A DNA stretch of 40,594 nucleotides from Muribaculum sp. Its GTDB lineage: Bacteria > Bacteroidota > Bacteroidia > Bacteroidales > Muribaculaceae. A program made the translations under genes and the position numbers. The notes below the pieces were generated by a model. The model was given only the letters and a program-made list of their open reading frames with translations, did not search any database and was not told the DNA's origin. The stretch spans positions 1 to 40,594 of the forward strand of contig VSOZ01000024.1 of assembly GCA_009775095.1 (NCBI GenBank), given 5' to 3'. Every line of letters starts with the position of its first letter. The first letter of the stretch is position 1. Shown here piece by piece: positions 16,373 to 24,359 of this stretch.

Positions 16373-16399
16373 ATAATGTTAGTAAAAAAATTGCGGCTG

Positions 16400-16407
16400 C
16401 AAAGTTA
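16400..16407 (-). promoter_or_regulatory. -7 element for fabI
   Basis: TAACTTTG on the minus strand matches TAnnTTTG, 28 bases before the start codon. The -33 region is T-rich without an exact TTTG at proper spacing. Confidence 0.5.
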
Positions 16408-16503
16408 CAAAAAATAATTTAAACTTGGCCGGTTACGGGAATATACCGTATGATTATTGTAAACCGATGAAATCCTGATAGATAGGCCCGTTGAAGCCTG
16501 TTT

Positions 16504-17517
16504 TCAGAATCGTACTACAAGCTCTACCGTAAGTTTGTCGCCGTCGCCGGGCAGGTATTCGGCGTTATTGTGATAAAAGTATTTTTCGTAGTTTACTCTT
16601 ATGTCGGCATGAAGTGCTTTTTTTACGTAACTCAAAGTGGCGCCGGCTGTTATGCGGTTGCGTGCCGCATCGGTTGTTGTAAGTAGTCCTGTGTCATTGC
16701 GGGTGCCGTTGCTGTGGGCGGTCATGCCGTCGAAGCGTCCTTGAAAGGATAAAGTGTTGAACATGCCCGCATTGACAGGCATGCGGTAGTCGGCAAAAAT
16801 GCTGTAGGCATGACATGCTTTGTGAGCCTTATGAGTGTAGTGTTTGTACATATACTCTCCCTCGACTGTCCATCTGTCAGCCTTCCAGCCTATGCTGCCG
16901 TCTATTAGGTTCATCCTTACCGAGTCGGGGCTTAACGATTGTATGCCTGTGGCGAGTGTGACCCGGTCGATGGTGTATGTGGCTTTGCCGGCATATGACA
17001 TCTTGCGGTGCCATGTCTCATGATCGGAAATTGTCGACGGGTTGAATGCGCCGGCCTCGACTTTGAGCGGGACCATCGGCAAGGTATACTCAATCTTCGC
17101 TCCTACCGCGCGTACGTTGCACACCTGCTTGCCTATGAATGAGCGGTTGGCGAAAATATAATTCTGCGGCCCCCGGAACGGATCGACACCGAAAGGCATA
17201 CGGAATTGTCCCGCACGAAATTTCAGACCGTCGGTGATGTTGAGCTGACCCCAAGCATCGAGTATTTTAATCTTGCCCCGGTCGCAGAGGTCTGTGTTTA
17301 TATAATATTGTATCTCCGGAGCCACACGTCCCTCCACACTTAGACGTGCATTGCGCACCTGAAAGCGGTTTTCGCCGTTTTCTGTGGCCAGCTCCCACCG
17401 TGATCTTACAGTGCCGTGAAACACAGGTTTGTAGTCCATATCCGGTTCTTCAGCTCTGGCGGCCGGATTTACTGTCAGCAATAATAACAAAATGTATGTG
17501 ATAATACGGAGTTGCAT
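16504..17517 (-). CDS. Outer-membrane porin, phosphate-selective O/P-like
   Basis: The 337-residue protein has a Sec signal peptide (cleavage near ARA-E, residue 22) and a run of amphipathic strands typical of the Porin_O_P family: FHGTVRSRWEL, RNARLSVEGRVAPEIQYYINTDL, DAWGQLNI, KFRAGQFRMPFG. It ends in VELVVRF with the terminal Phe required for barrel assembly. It is shorter than the roughly 400-residue family average. The phosphate selectivity of the name comes from Pseudomonas and should not be assumed. It diverges from a secreted phosphoesterase gene, which is suggestive of a shared phosphate or glycan role. Confidence 0.82.
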   Translation of the reverse strand: MQLRIITYILLLLLTVNPAARAEEPDMDYKPVFHGTVRSRWELATENGENRFQVRNARLSVEGRVAPEIQYYINTDLCDRGKIKILDAWGQLNITDGLKFRAGQFRMPFGVDPFRGPQNYIFANRSFIGKQVCNVRAVGAKIEYTLPMVPLKVEAGAFNPSTISDHETWHRKMSYAGKATYTIDRVTLATGIQSLSPDSVRMNLIDGSIGWKADRWTVEGEYMYKHYTHKAHKACHAYSIFADYRMPVNAGMFNTLSFQGRFDGMTAHSNGTRNDTGLLTTTDAARNRITAGATLSYVKKALHADIRVNYEKYFYHNNAEYLPGDGDKLTVELVVRF

Positions 17518-17587
17518 AATTATAGCACAATGATGGTTTATTCAGGATGTAAAGTTACTAATTTCCCGCGATATGAAAAATAATCGT

Positions 17588-17595
17588 TAATTTTG
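17588..17595 (+). promoter_or_regulatory. -7 element for the phosphoesterase gene
   Basis: TAATTTTG matches TAnnTTTG, about 50 bases before the ATG at 17644. No good TTTG at -33. Confidence 0.4.
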
Positions 17596-17643
17596 CAATT
17601 ACATTACATCATCAATACATAAAAGTATAAGTGCCATATTAAT

Positions 17644-18720
17644 ATGCTTACAAAATCTTCATTCTTGTTTGCCGTTTCGGTATGTCTCTCGACTCTGTCA
17701 ATGGCTCAGAATCGCGCCTACAGGCTAAGTCTTTCCGATCCGGAGTCGTTTTCATTTATATTGCTTGGCGATCCTCAGGGATATATCAAGTATGACATAA
17801 ACCAACCCTTGTTTGAGCTGCAGACCTTGTGGATAGCCGATAATATCGACAATCTCAATATAAAGGGTGTGCTTTGTACAGGCGACCTTGTGGAGCAGAA
17901 CGAGAATCTGGTACTTAACCGAGGCATGCTCAACCAGACATCGCGCGAGATGTGGCAAGCGGTGTCGAACTCTTTTAAGCGGCTCGATGGCAAAGTGCCC
18001 TATATAATATCGTGTGGTAACCATGATTATGGCTACCGAAGTTCGGAGAACGGCAAGACGCATTTCCCGGAGTATTTTCCGATTGAGCGCAACAAGACAT
18101 GGTATGATTGTATAGTTGCCGTATATCCTAATCGCAACGGTGTCGAATCGCTTGAAAACTCGGCTTTCTGCTTCAACGATCCGCGTTGGGGCAAGCTCCT
18201 TGTGGTGTGTAATGAGTTTGCTCCGCGTGACGAGGTGCTTGATTGGAGTCGCGACCTTATAAATAAAGAGGAATGGAAAGATGCCAAGGTGATATATATC
18301 ACGCATTCACTTCTTGACGAACGAAGCGGCGCACGCACTGACAACGAACCGTATAAGATATCTCCCGCCAACTGGGGTCAACAGGTATGGGATAAATTGA
18401 TATATCCGTCGCACAATATTGTGCTTGCCATATGCGGGCATGAAGGTGATGTAGGTGATTTTGAGGATTCGATAGCCTATAGGGTAGACGGAAATATAGA
18501 CGGGCGCAAGGTACATCAGATGATGTTCAATGTGCAGACCCTCGGCGGCGGCTGGGAAGGCAACGGTGGCGACGGCTGGCTGCGCATCCTTGAATTCAAG
18601 CCTGACGGCCATACTATAGGAGTAAGGACATACTCGCCTCTTTTCGGCATATCCCCTTCGACCAAACACCTTGCCAACCGCACTGCTCCTTACGACCGGT
18701 TTGACATGATTATTGAGTGA
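17644..18720 (+). CDS. Secreted calcineurin-like metallophosphoesterase
   Basis: This 358-residue protein has a signal peptide (to about residue 22, SMAQ). The metal-binding motifs of the calcineurin superfamily occur in order: GDPQ (42-45), GD (80-81), GNHD (125-128), H221 in ITHS, and GHEGD (265-269) in place of the usual GHxH. It therefore probably hydrolyses a phosphoester outside the cytoplasm. The substrate is unknown; related Bacteroidetes proteins act on nucleotides, phospholipids or sugar phosphates. It is transcribed divergently from the porin and convergent with the DUF4136 gene. Confidence 0.85.
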   Translation: MLTKSSFLFAVSVCLSTLSMAQNRAYRLSLSDPESFSFILLGDPQGYIKYDINQPLFELQTLWIADNIDNLNIKGVLCTGDLVEQNENLVLNRGMLNQTSREMWQAVSNSFKRLDGKVPYIISCGNHDYGYRSSENGKTHFPEYFPIERNKTWYDCIVAVYPNRNGVESLENSAFCFNDPRWGKLLVVCNEFAPRDEVLDWSRDLINKEEWKDAKVIYITHSLLDERSGARTDNEPYKISPANWGQQVWDKLIYPSHNIVLAICGHEGDVGDFEDSIAYRVDGNIDGRKVHQMMFNVQTLGGGWEGNGGDGWLRILEFKPDGHTIGVRTYSPLFGISPSTKHLANRTAPYDRFDMIIE

Positions 18721-18725
18721 CGTAT

Positions 18726-18760
18726 CCATATAAAAAACATGCTAATTGGCTTTTATATGG
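18726..18760. terminator. Hairpin between convergent genes
   Basis: CCATATAAAA (18726-18735) and TTTTATATGG (18751-18760) form a perfect 10-bp stem with a 15-base loop, between the phosphoesterase stop and the DUF4136 stop. It is AT-rich, so weak as a terminator, but correctly positioned for both directions. Confidence 0.4.
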
Positions 18761-18776
18761 ACTCGGGTGGTCTATA

Positions 18777-19403
18777 TTAGTTTGTGTTTTGACGGTAAGC
18801 TTCCGGCAACGGCACGGGATACTCTGAGAACATTACCGACACGGCTTTACTTATGGCCGGAAGATCGCGGTATGTACCGTCAATCGGATTTATGATTGTG
18901 GCTACTGACGAGGAGTAAAGCGGCTTCATACGCCGTGTATCGACCATGTCGATTGTAAGAACGCCCTCTTCATAAAGCCCTTTGACGATGCGGGTATAGG
19001 TCTCGCAGTCGTTCCAATATAAGTCGCGTGGTATTACGAAAAACGGATAATATCCGTTGTAATATGGTCCCGACGGTTTTTTGTGTCCCGGGCGCATGCT
19101 CTCGGCTGCGCTTTCAGGTGTTATGGTATGGTGTACGGTGACACCGATGTTTATCAGCAGAGTGGCGTCGGGTGCTTCGATATATCCACGCTTAAGCATT
19201 TGTTCGCGTATTGATGCTACGATGTTGGAGTATGTTACAGGCTGCATGCCCGGAGGCAGCTTGCCTTTGGAGCGGCTGACTATGCGGTATTTTTCATAAT
19301 CGCTCATATCAGCATTGTCATAGGTCTCGCTATTGAGCAGAGTGTATCCTGAACATCCCGTCAGGAGCAGTATAGTTGTCAATAATATAAATATGTGTTT
19401 CAT
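18777..19403 (-). CDS. DUF4136 domain lipoprotein
   Basis: The 208-residue protein has a lipoprotein signal LLTGC (Cys17). The remainder fits DUF4136: a YEKYRIVS opening, a mid segment IREQMLKRGYIEAPDATLLINIGVTV, and a C-terminal VLTIDMVDTRRMKPLYSSSVATI strand. The family is widespread in the envelope of Gram-negative bacteria and has no established function. A proline- and tyrosine-rich insert (residues 95-112) is probably a loop. Confidence 0.82.
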   Translation of the reverse strand: MKHIFILLTTILLLTGCSGYTLLNSETYDNADMSDYEKYRIVSRSKGKLPPGMQPVTYSNIVASIREQMLKRGYIEAPDATLLINIGVTVHHTITPESAAESMRPGHKKPSGPYYNGYYPFFVIPRDLYWNDCETYTRIVKGLYEEGVLTIDMVDTRRMKPLYSSSVATIINPIDGTYRDLPAISKAVSVMFSEYPVPLPEAYRQNTN

Positions 19404-19496
19404 AAAACCCTACTGTTTGATAATATGATAACAATGCCGTAAAGTCAAATGTTTCACTGATCTGATTGACAATATTTCTTTAAAATTGTAAAAAGG

Positions 19497-19528
19497 TTTG
19501 GCGGGTAAAGAATAGTGTCGTATATTTG
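19497..19528 (+). promoter_or_regulatory. Promoter of the agmatine-putrescine operon
   Basis: TTTG (19497-19500), 20 bp, TATATTTG (19521-19528): exact consensus. The leader to the first start at 19602 would be about 67 bases. Confidence 0.8.
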
Positions 19529-19601
19529 GACCCACATTATAATTATGCAACGACACGTCATTGATTGTCACCTTAATTTAACGTAGACATACCACTGCAT
19601 T

Positions 19602-19835
19602 ATGACCGATATCACAGAACTGTTTCTGCAGATTATTCATCAGTATAAAAGTGTTGACATAGCAGAAGCCGAGTTTAAGAAAATGCTCCATGAAGATGCT
19701 GATCTTCGTGAGCAGTACCGTGAATGGTGCGACGCCGTAGGTAGTTCGGAGAAGATGGGCTTCCTCGATTATTGCGACGAATATATGGACTCTCAGGAGT
19801 CGATTTATGACACACTCAATGATTATGACGAATAA
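19602..19835 (+). CDS. Small acidic protein preceding agmatine deiminase
   Basis: The 77-residue product is strongly acidic (many Asp/Glu) with a predicted helical pattern: TELFLQIIHQYKSVDIAEAEFKKML followed by REQYREWCDAVG and an acidic tail DSQESIYDTLNDYDE. I recognise no domain. Evidence that it is real: it lies directly behind an exact promoter, has no competing frame, and overlaps the start of the agmatine deiminase gene, implying coupled translation. It may be a small partner of AguA or simply a conserved Bacteroidales protein of unrelated role. Confidence 0.75.
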   Translation: MTDITELFLQIIHQYKSVDIAEAEFKKMLHEDADLREQYREWCDAVGSSEKMGFLDYCDEYMDSQESIYDTLNDYDE

Positions 19836-20859
19836 TTTGAATTGCCGCAGACTTCCGGCAGAGTGGGAGCATCACGGAGGAGTCATACTCGCATGGCCTC
19901 ATGTCGATACCGATTGGGCTCCTATATTGGAGGAGGTGTCAGACTGTTTTGAAAATATAATCAGGGCTGTTGCCGCAGAAGAGATTGCCGTTGTCATTGC
20001 CCCCGACACCTCGATACCGCAAAGCCGCCTTGCTGACCTTGACAATGTCTTATATGTGACTCTTCCTACAAATGATACTTGGGCCCGTGACTTCGGTCCG
20101 ATAACCGTAATTGAAAGCGGCAGTTATGTCATATGTGATTTTCGTTTCAACGGGTGGGGTCTTAAGTTTCCCGCCGATAAGGACAATCTGTTGACCCGTG
20201 GCATGACGAGCCTCGGAGTACTGCGCGGTGTATATCGCAATCGCCTCGGTTTTGTGCTTGAGGGAGGCTCTATAGAAAGCGACGGACGCGGCACTTTGCT
20301 TACAACTTCGCAGTGTCTTATGTCACCCAACCGCAACGGAGAGATGTCGCGCGATGATATTGAGCGATATCTCATGCGTCAGTTCGGCCTCAATAAAGTG
20401 CTTTGGCTCGATTATGGATATCTTGCCGGCGATGACACTGACAGTCATATCGACACTCTCGCCCGTCTTGCTCCCGATGACACTATACTTTATGTAGGAT
20501 GCGATGACGAAAACGACGAGCACTACGATGAACTCTCGTCGATGAAGCATCAGCTCATGGAATTACGTACTGTCGAGGGCACTCCGTTTAATCTCGTCGA
20601 GCTGCCCATGCCTGATGCCATATATGACGAGGAGGGTATGCGTTTACCCGCCACTTATGCCAATTTCCTGATACTCAACCGGTCGATACTTATGCCCTCA
20701 TACGCACAACCGCGTAAGGACGAGCTTGCGGCCAAGATACTCAAAATAGCATTTCCCGACCATGAAATCAAGATGATTGACTGTAGGGTTTTGATAAAAC
20801 AACATGGGTCGCTGCATTGCGTGACTATGCAGGTGCCTCGTGAAATATTACCGATATAA
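19807..20859 (+). CDS. aguA: Agmatine deiminase
   Basis: AguA hydrolyses agmatine to N-carbamoylputrescine and ammonia. The protein (about 345-350 residues) shows guanidino-modifying enzyme motifs: WARDFGP, EGGSIESDG, DDTDSHIDTLAR, and the nucleophile cysteine in GSLHC near residue 338. ATGs occur at 19807, 19819 and 19825; all overlap the upstream small gene, and the last (MTNNLNCRRLPAEWE) fits the family N-terminus well. The next gene, encoding the following enzyme of the pathway, starts three bases after the stop. A Porphyromonas-type peptidylarginine deiminase is the alternative name for the superfamily, but there is no signal peptide. Confidence 0.92.
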   Translation: MTHSMIMTNNLNCRRLPAEWEHHGGVILAWPHVDTDWAPILEEVSDCFENIIRAVAAEEIAVVIAPDTSIPQSRLADLDNVLYVTLPTNDTWARDFGPITVIESGSYVICDFRFNGWGLKFPADKDNLLTRGMTSLGVLRGVYRNRLGFVLEGGSIESDGRGTLLTTSQCLMSPNRNGEMSRDDIERYLMRQFGLNKVLWLDYGYLAGDDTDSHIDTLARLAPDDTILYVGCDDENDEHYDELSSMKHQLMELRTVEGTPFNLVELPMPDAIYDEEGMRLPATYANFLILNRSILMPSYAQPRKDELAAKILKIAFPDHEIKMIDCRVLIKQHGSLHCVTMQVPREILPI

Positions 20860-20862
20860 AAG

Positions 20863-21741
20863 ATGTTGAAAGTAGGTATAATACAGCAGTCCAATACTGC
20901 ATCGATAGAAGATAACCGCCGTCGTCTTGCCGATAAGATGAGAAGCCTTGCCGCCTCCGGCGCTGAACTGATTGTCAATCAGGAGCTACATGACTCTCTA
21001 TACTTTTGTCAGACCGAGTCTGTCGACCTGTGTGGCCTCGCTGTGGCGTTCCCGTCTGATACCACCCGCTTTTATTCGGAACTTGCCCGTGAACTCGGTG
21101 TGGTCATTGTCACATCGCTGTATGAGCGTCGTGCTCCCGGTTTGTATCATAACACGGCCGTTGTGTTTGAGAAAGACGGTTCTGTGGCCGGTAAATATCG
21201 TAAGATGCACATACCAGACGACCCCGCCTATTATGAGAAATTTTATTTCACTCCCGGCGACCTCGGGTTTGAGCCTATTGACACATCGGTCGGGCGTCTT
21301 GGAGTGCTTGTGTGCTGGGACCAATGGTATCCCGAAGCAGCGCGCCTTATGGCCTTGCGTGGTGCGCAGATACTCATTTATCCTACGGCCATAGGATGGG
21401 AGAGTACCGACACCGATGACGAAAAAGCCCGTCAACTCGACGCTTGGGTCACCGTGCAGCGCGGCCATGCCATAGCAAACGGACTGCCGCTTGTGGCTGT
21501 CAACAGAGTAGGGCATGAACCCGACCCTTCGGGTGTGACTAACGGTATATCTTTTTGGGGCAACTCCTTTGTCGCCGGACCACAGGGTGAGTTTCTGTTC
21601 CGAGCGTCATCTGACACCGAGACCGAAGCACTGATCGACGTTGACTTACAGCGCTCCGAAAACGTAAGACGCTGGTGGCCCTTCCTCCGCGACCGTCGCA
21701 TCGACGCCTACTCCGGTCTCACCTCCCGCTACCTCGACTGA
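20863..21741 (+). CDS. aguB: N-carbamoylputrescine amidase
   Basis: AguB is a nitrilase-superfamily amidohydrolase producing putrescine, CO2 and ammonia from N-carbamoylputrescine. The 292 residues carry the catalytic triad E41 (NQELHDS), K114 (KYRKMHIPD) and C151 (VLVCWDQWYPE). The tight spacing behind aguA confirms the assignment over other nitrilases. Together with NspC elsewhere in the window it supplies much of the spermidine route. Confidence 0.95.
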   Translation: MLKVGIIQQSNTASIEDNRRRLADKMRSLAASGAELIVNQELHDSLYFCQTESVDLCGLAVAFPSDTTRFYSELARELGVVIVTSLYERRAPGLYHNTAVVFEKDGSVAGKYRKMHIPDDPAYYEKFYFTPGDLGFEPIDTSVGRLGVLVCWDQWYPEAARLMALRGAQILIYPTAIGWESTDTDDEKARQLDAWVTVQRGHAIANGLPLVAVNRVGHEPDPSGVTNGISFWGNSFVAGPQGEFLFRASSDTETEALIDVDLQRSENVRRWWPFLRDRRIDAYSGLTSRYLD

Positions 21742-22159
21742 CCCGCTCCTGAGCCGTAGATATGTCTCGCGTCCCCGACGCGAGGCCATTGACTGCGACA
21801 TATCACCCCACGAGCCGCCGTCTGCGGCCACTCCGTGCCCTGCGCCGGCTCATCGTGGGGCTACACACATCATGCGTCTCCGACGCATTTAACCCCGGTC
21901 CCGCAAACACAGTTGCCTATTAACGACCGTTTTTCTATAACTTGCAACACCTCAACAACCGGCTTCGAGTCCGGCAGGACTCGTGCTCAACGTAAGCCGG
22001 GCACGCAGTGCCCGGTTAAGGGATCCACACAACAATATCGAGTCCCGCCGGGACTCGTGCTTATTCTACCAAACTAAGAGACCTTGCAGGCTCTTGGTGG
22101 CCAATAGCTTGTGTCGCAGTCCCATCGCTCACGCCGACATAAACGTGGCTTATATAAAG
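21742..22159. repeat. Hairpin-rich intergenic repeat cluster I
   Basis: This gene-free stretch is a run of palindromes: CTCGCGTC-CCC-GACGCGAG (21766-21784); CCCCACGA...TCGTGGGG (21806-21860); ATGCGTC-TCC-GACGCAT (21872-21888); CGAGTCC/GGACTCG near 21966; CCGGGCAC-GCA-GTGCCCGG near 21998; CGAGTCCC-GCC-GGGACTCG near 22039; and an imperfect one near 22076. Most have three-base loops. The first three modules recur, in the same order, near 38968 and 40051. No coding potential is convincing. Confidence 0.75.
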
Positions 22160-22190
22160 CGAGGGCACGCGATTGTGTCGCATGCCCTCG
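22160..22190 (-). terminator. Terminator of the mutAB operon
   Basis: CGAGGGCA-C-GCGA pairs with TCGC-A-TGCCCTCG around a 5-base loop, 25 bases past the mutB stop, with an AU-rich stretch after it on the minus strand. Confidence 0.65.
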
Positions 22191-22215
22191 GATGTTATAG
22201 GGGGTGGGGAGGGGA

Positions 22216-24351
22216 TTATGCCTCGCCGTTGAGTATTTCGAGCATCTTGATAGCCGATACGGGGATACGGGTACCGGGGCCGAAGATGGCTGCCACGCCT
22301 GCCTTGTAAAGGAAGTCGTAGTCCTGTGCGGGTATTACACCGCCGGCAGTTACGATGATGTCCTCACGACCGAGCTTCTTGAGCTCTTCGATAACTTGCG
22401 GCACGAGAGTCTTGTGACCTGCTGCGAGCGATGACACTCCGAGGATGTGCACGTCGTTCTCCACTGCCTGACGGGCTGCTTCGGCCGGTGTCTGGAACAG
22501 CGGGCCCATGTCTACGTCGAAGCCGCAGTCGGCATAACCGGTGGCTACTACTTTGGCACCGCGGTCGTGGCCGTCCTGACCCATCTTCGCGATCATGATA
22601 CGGGGCTGACGACCCTCTTTCTTTGCAAACTCCTCACACATCTGCTGGGCGCGGATGAAGTCGGGGTCTTGTTTGGTTTCGTTGCTGTACACGCCTGATA
22701 TAGTTCTGATTACTGCTTTATAACGTCCTACTACCTCTTCGCAAGCGTCCGATATTTCGCCGAGTGTGGCGCGCAGACCGGCTGCTTTGACAGCGAGGTC
22801 GAGAAGGTTGCCCTTCTTGGTGCGTACACATTCGGTGATGTCGGCAAGCGCTTTCTTGACAGCTTCCTCGTCGCGGTGAGCCTTGACGTCGTTAAGACGC
22901 TCGATCTGCTCTTTGCGCACTTCGGTGTTGTCAATCTCAAGAATGTCGATCGGATCCTCATGGTCGAGACGGTATTTGTTGATACCCACGATAGTCTGGC
23001 GTCCGGAGTCGATGCGGGCCTGAGTGCGGGCCGACGCTTCCTCGATGCGGAGCTTGGGCAGACCGGTCTCGATAGCCTTGGCCATACCGCCGAGTTTTTC
23101 GATTTCCTGAATGTGTTCCCATGCGCGGTGGGCTATCTCGTTGGTCAACGACTCGATGTAGTATGAACCGCCCCACGGGTCAACCTGCTTGGTGACGTAG
23201 GTCTCTTCCTGAATATAGATTTGGGTGTTGCGGGCTATACGTGCCGAGAAGTCGGTGGGCAGTGCTATAGCCTCGTCGAGGGCGTTGGTGTGGAGCGACT
23301 GGGTGTGGCCTAGAGCGGCGCCCATAGCTTCGATACATGTACGGCCCACGTTGTTGAACGGATCCTGCTCGGTGAGCGACCAGCCCGAAGTCTGGCTGTG
23401 AGTACGCAGTGCGAGCGATTTCGGATTCTTCGGGTTGAACTGGCTTACAATCTTGGCCCAAAGCATACGTGCGGCACGCATCTTGGCTATCTCCATGAAG
23501 AAGTTCATGCCGATTGCCCAGAAGAACGACAAGCGCGGAGCAAACGAGTCGATGTCCATGCCTGCGTTTACACCTGCGCGGAGATACTCAAGACCGTCGG
23601 CAAGTGTGTAGGCCAGCTCGATGTCGCAAGTGGCGCCGGCTTCCTGCATGTGGTAACCGGATATCGATATCGAGTTGAACTTGGGCATATTCTGCGATGT
23701 GTACTCGAATATGTCGGCGATTATGCGCATCGAGAATTCCGGCGGATATATATAGGTGTTGCGCACCATGAACTCCTTGAGGATGTCGTTCTGTATCGTA
23801 CCGGCCATCTCTTCGAGCTTTGCGCCCTGTTCGAGACCTGCGTTGATATAGAAGGCGAGTACGGGAAGTACGGCGCCGTTCATGGTCATGGACACCGACA
23901 TCTTGTTCAAGGGTATACCGTCGAAGAGCACCTTCATGTCCTCAAGCGAGCATATCGACACACCGGCTTTACCTACGTCGCCTACTACACGTTCATGATC
24001 AGCATCATAGCCGCGGTGAGTGGCGAGGTCAAAGGCTACTGACAGGCCCTTCTGTCCCGATGCGAGGTTGCGGCGGTAAAATGCGTTTGACTCGGCGGCG
24101 GTGGAGAAACCGGCATACTGACGGATGGTCCACGGACGCAGCGGGTACATGGCGCTGTACGGGCCACGCAGGAAGGGAGGGATACCCGACATGAAGTTGA
24201 GGTGTTCCATGCCTTCGAGGTCCTCTTTGGTGTATATGGGTTTTACGGGAATCAACTCGGGTGTGAGCCAATCTTCACCGTGGGCTACGGCACAGTGCTG
24301 TGCGCCGAAAGCGTCTTTTGTTATATCGATAGTTTTAAAATCGGGTCGCAT
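22216..24351 (-). CDS. mutB: Methylmalonyl-CoA mutase, large subunit
   Basis: The enzyme interconverts succinyl-CoA and (R)-methylmalonyl-CoA with adenosylcobalamin, the entry to propionate production in Bacteroidetes. The 711 residues include the TIM barrel (RPWTIRQYAGFSTAAESNAF near the N-terminus, with substrate-binding residues) and the C-terminal B12 domain with GQDGHDRG, where His595 is the lower cobalt ligand. The gene starts eight bases after mutA stops. It is the catalytic subunit of the heterodimer. Confidence 0.97.
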   Translation of the reverse strand: MRPDFKTIDITKDAFGAQHCAVAHGEDWLTPELIPVKPIYTKEDLEGMEHLNFMSGIPPFLRGPYSAMYPLRPWTIRQYAGFSTAAESNAFYRRNLASGQKGLSVAFDLATHRGYDADHERVVGDVGKAGVSICSLEDMKVLFDGIPLNKMSVSMTMNGAVLPVLAFYINAGLEQGAKLEEMAGTIQNDILKEFMVRNTYIYPPEFSMRIIADIFEYTSQNMPKFNSISISGYHMQEAGATCDIELAYTLADGLEYLRAGVNAGMDIDSFAPRLSFFWAIGMNFFMEIAKMRAARMLWAKIVSQFNPKNPKSLALRTHSQTSGWSLTEQDPFNNVGRTCIEAMGAALGHTQSLHTNALDEAIALPTDFSARIARNTQIYIQEETYVTKQVDPWGGSYYIESLTNEIAHRAWEHIQEIEKLGGMAKAIETGLPKLRIEEASARTQARIDSGRQTIVGINKYRLDHEDPIDILEIDNTEVRKEQIERLNDVKAHRDEEAVKKALADITECVRTKKGNLLDLAVKAAGLRATLGEISDACEEVVGRYKAVIRTISGVYSNETKQDPDFIRAQQMCEEFAKKEGRQPRIMIAKMGQDGHDRGAKVVATGYADCGFDVDMGPLFQTPAEAARQAVENDVHILGVSSLAAGHKTLVPQVIEELKKLGREDIIVTAGGVIPAQDYDFLYKAGVAAIFGPGTRIPVSAIKMLEILNGEA

Positions 24352-24359
24352 TGCAATAA

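Noticed and set aside
19807..20859. Secreted peptidylarginine deiminase
   Set aside because: No signal peptide, normal agmatine deiminase length, and direct coupling to the N-carbamoylputrescine amidase gene.
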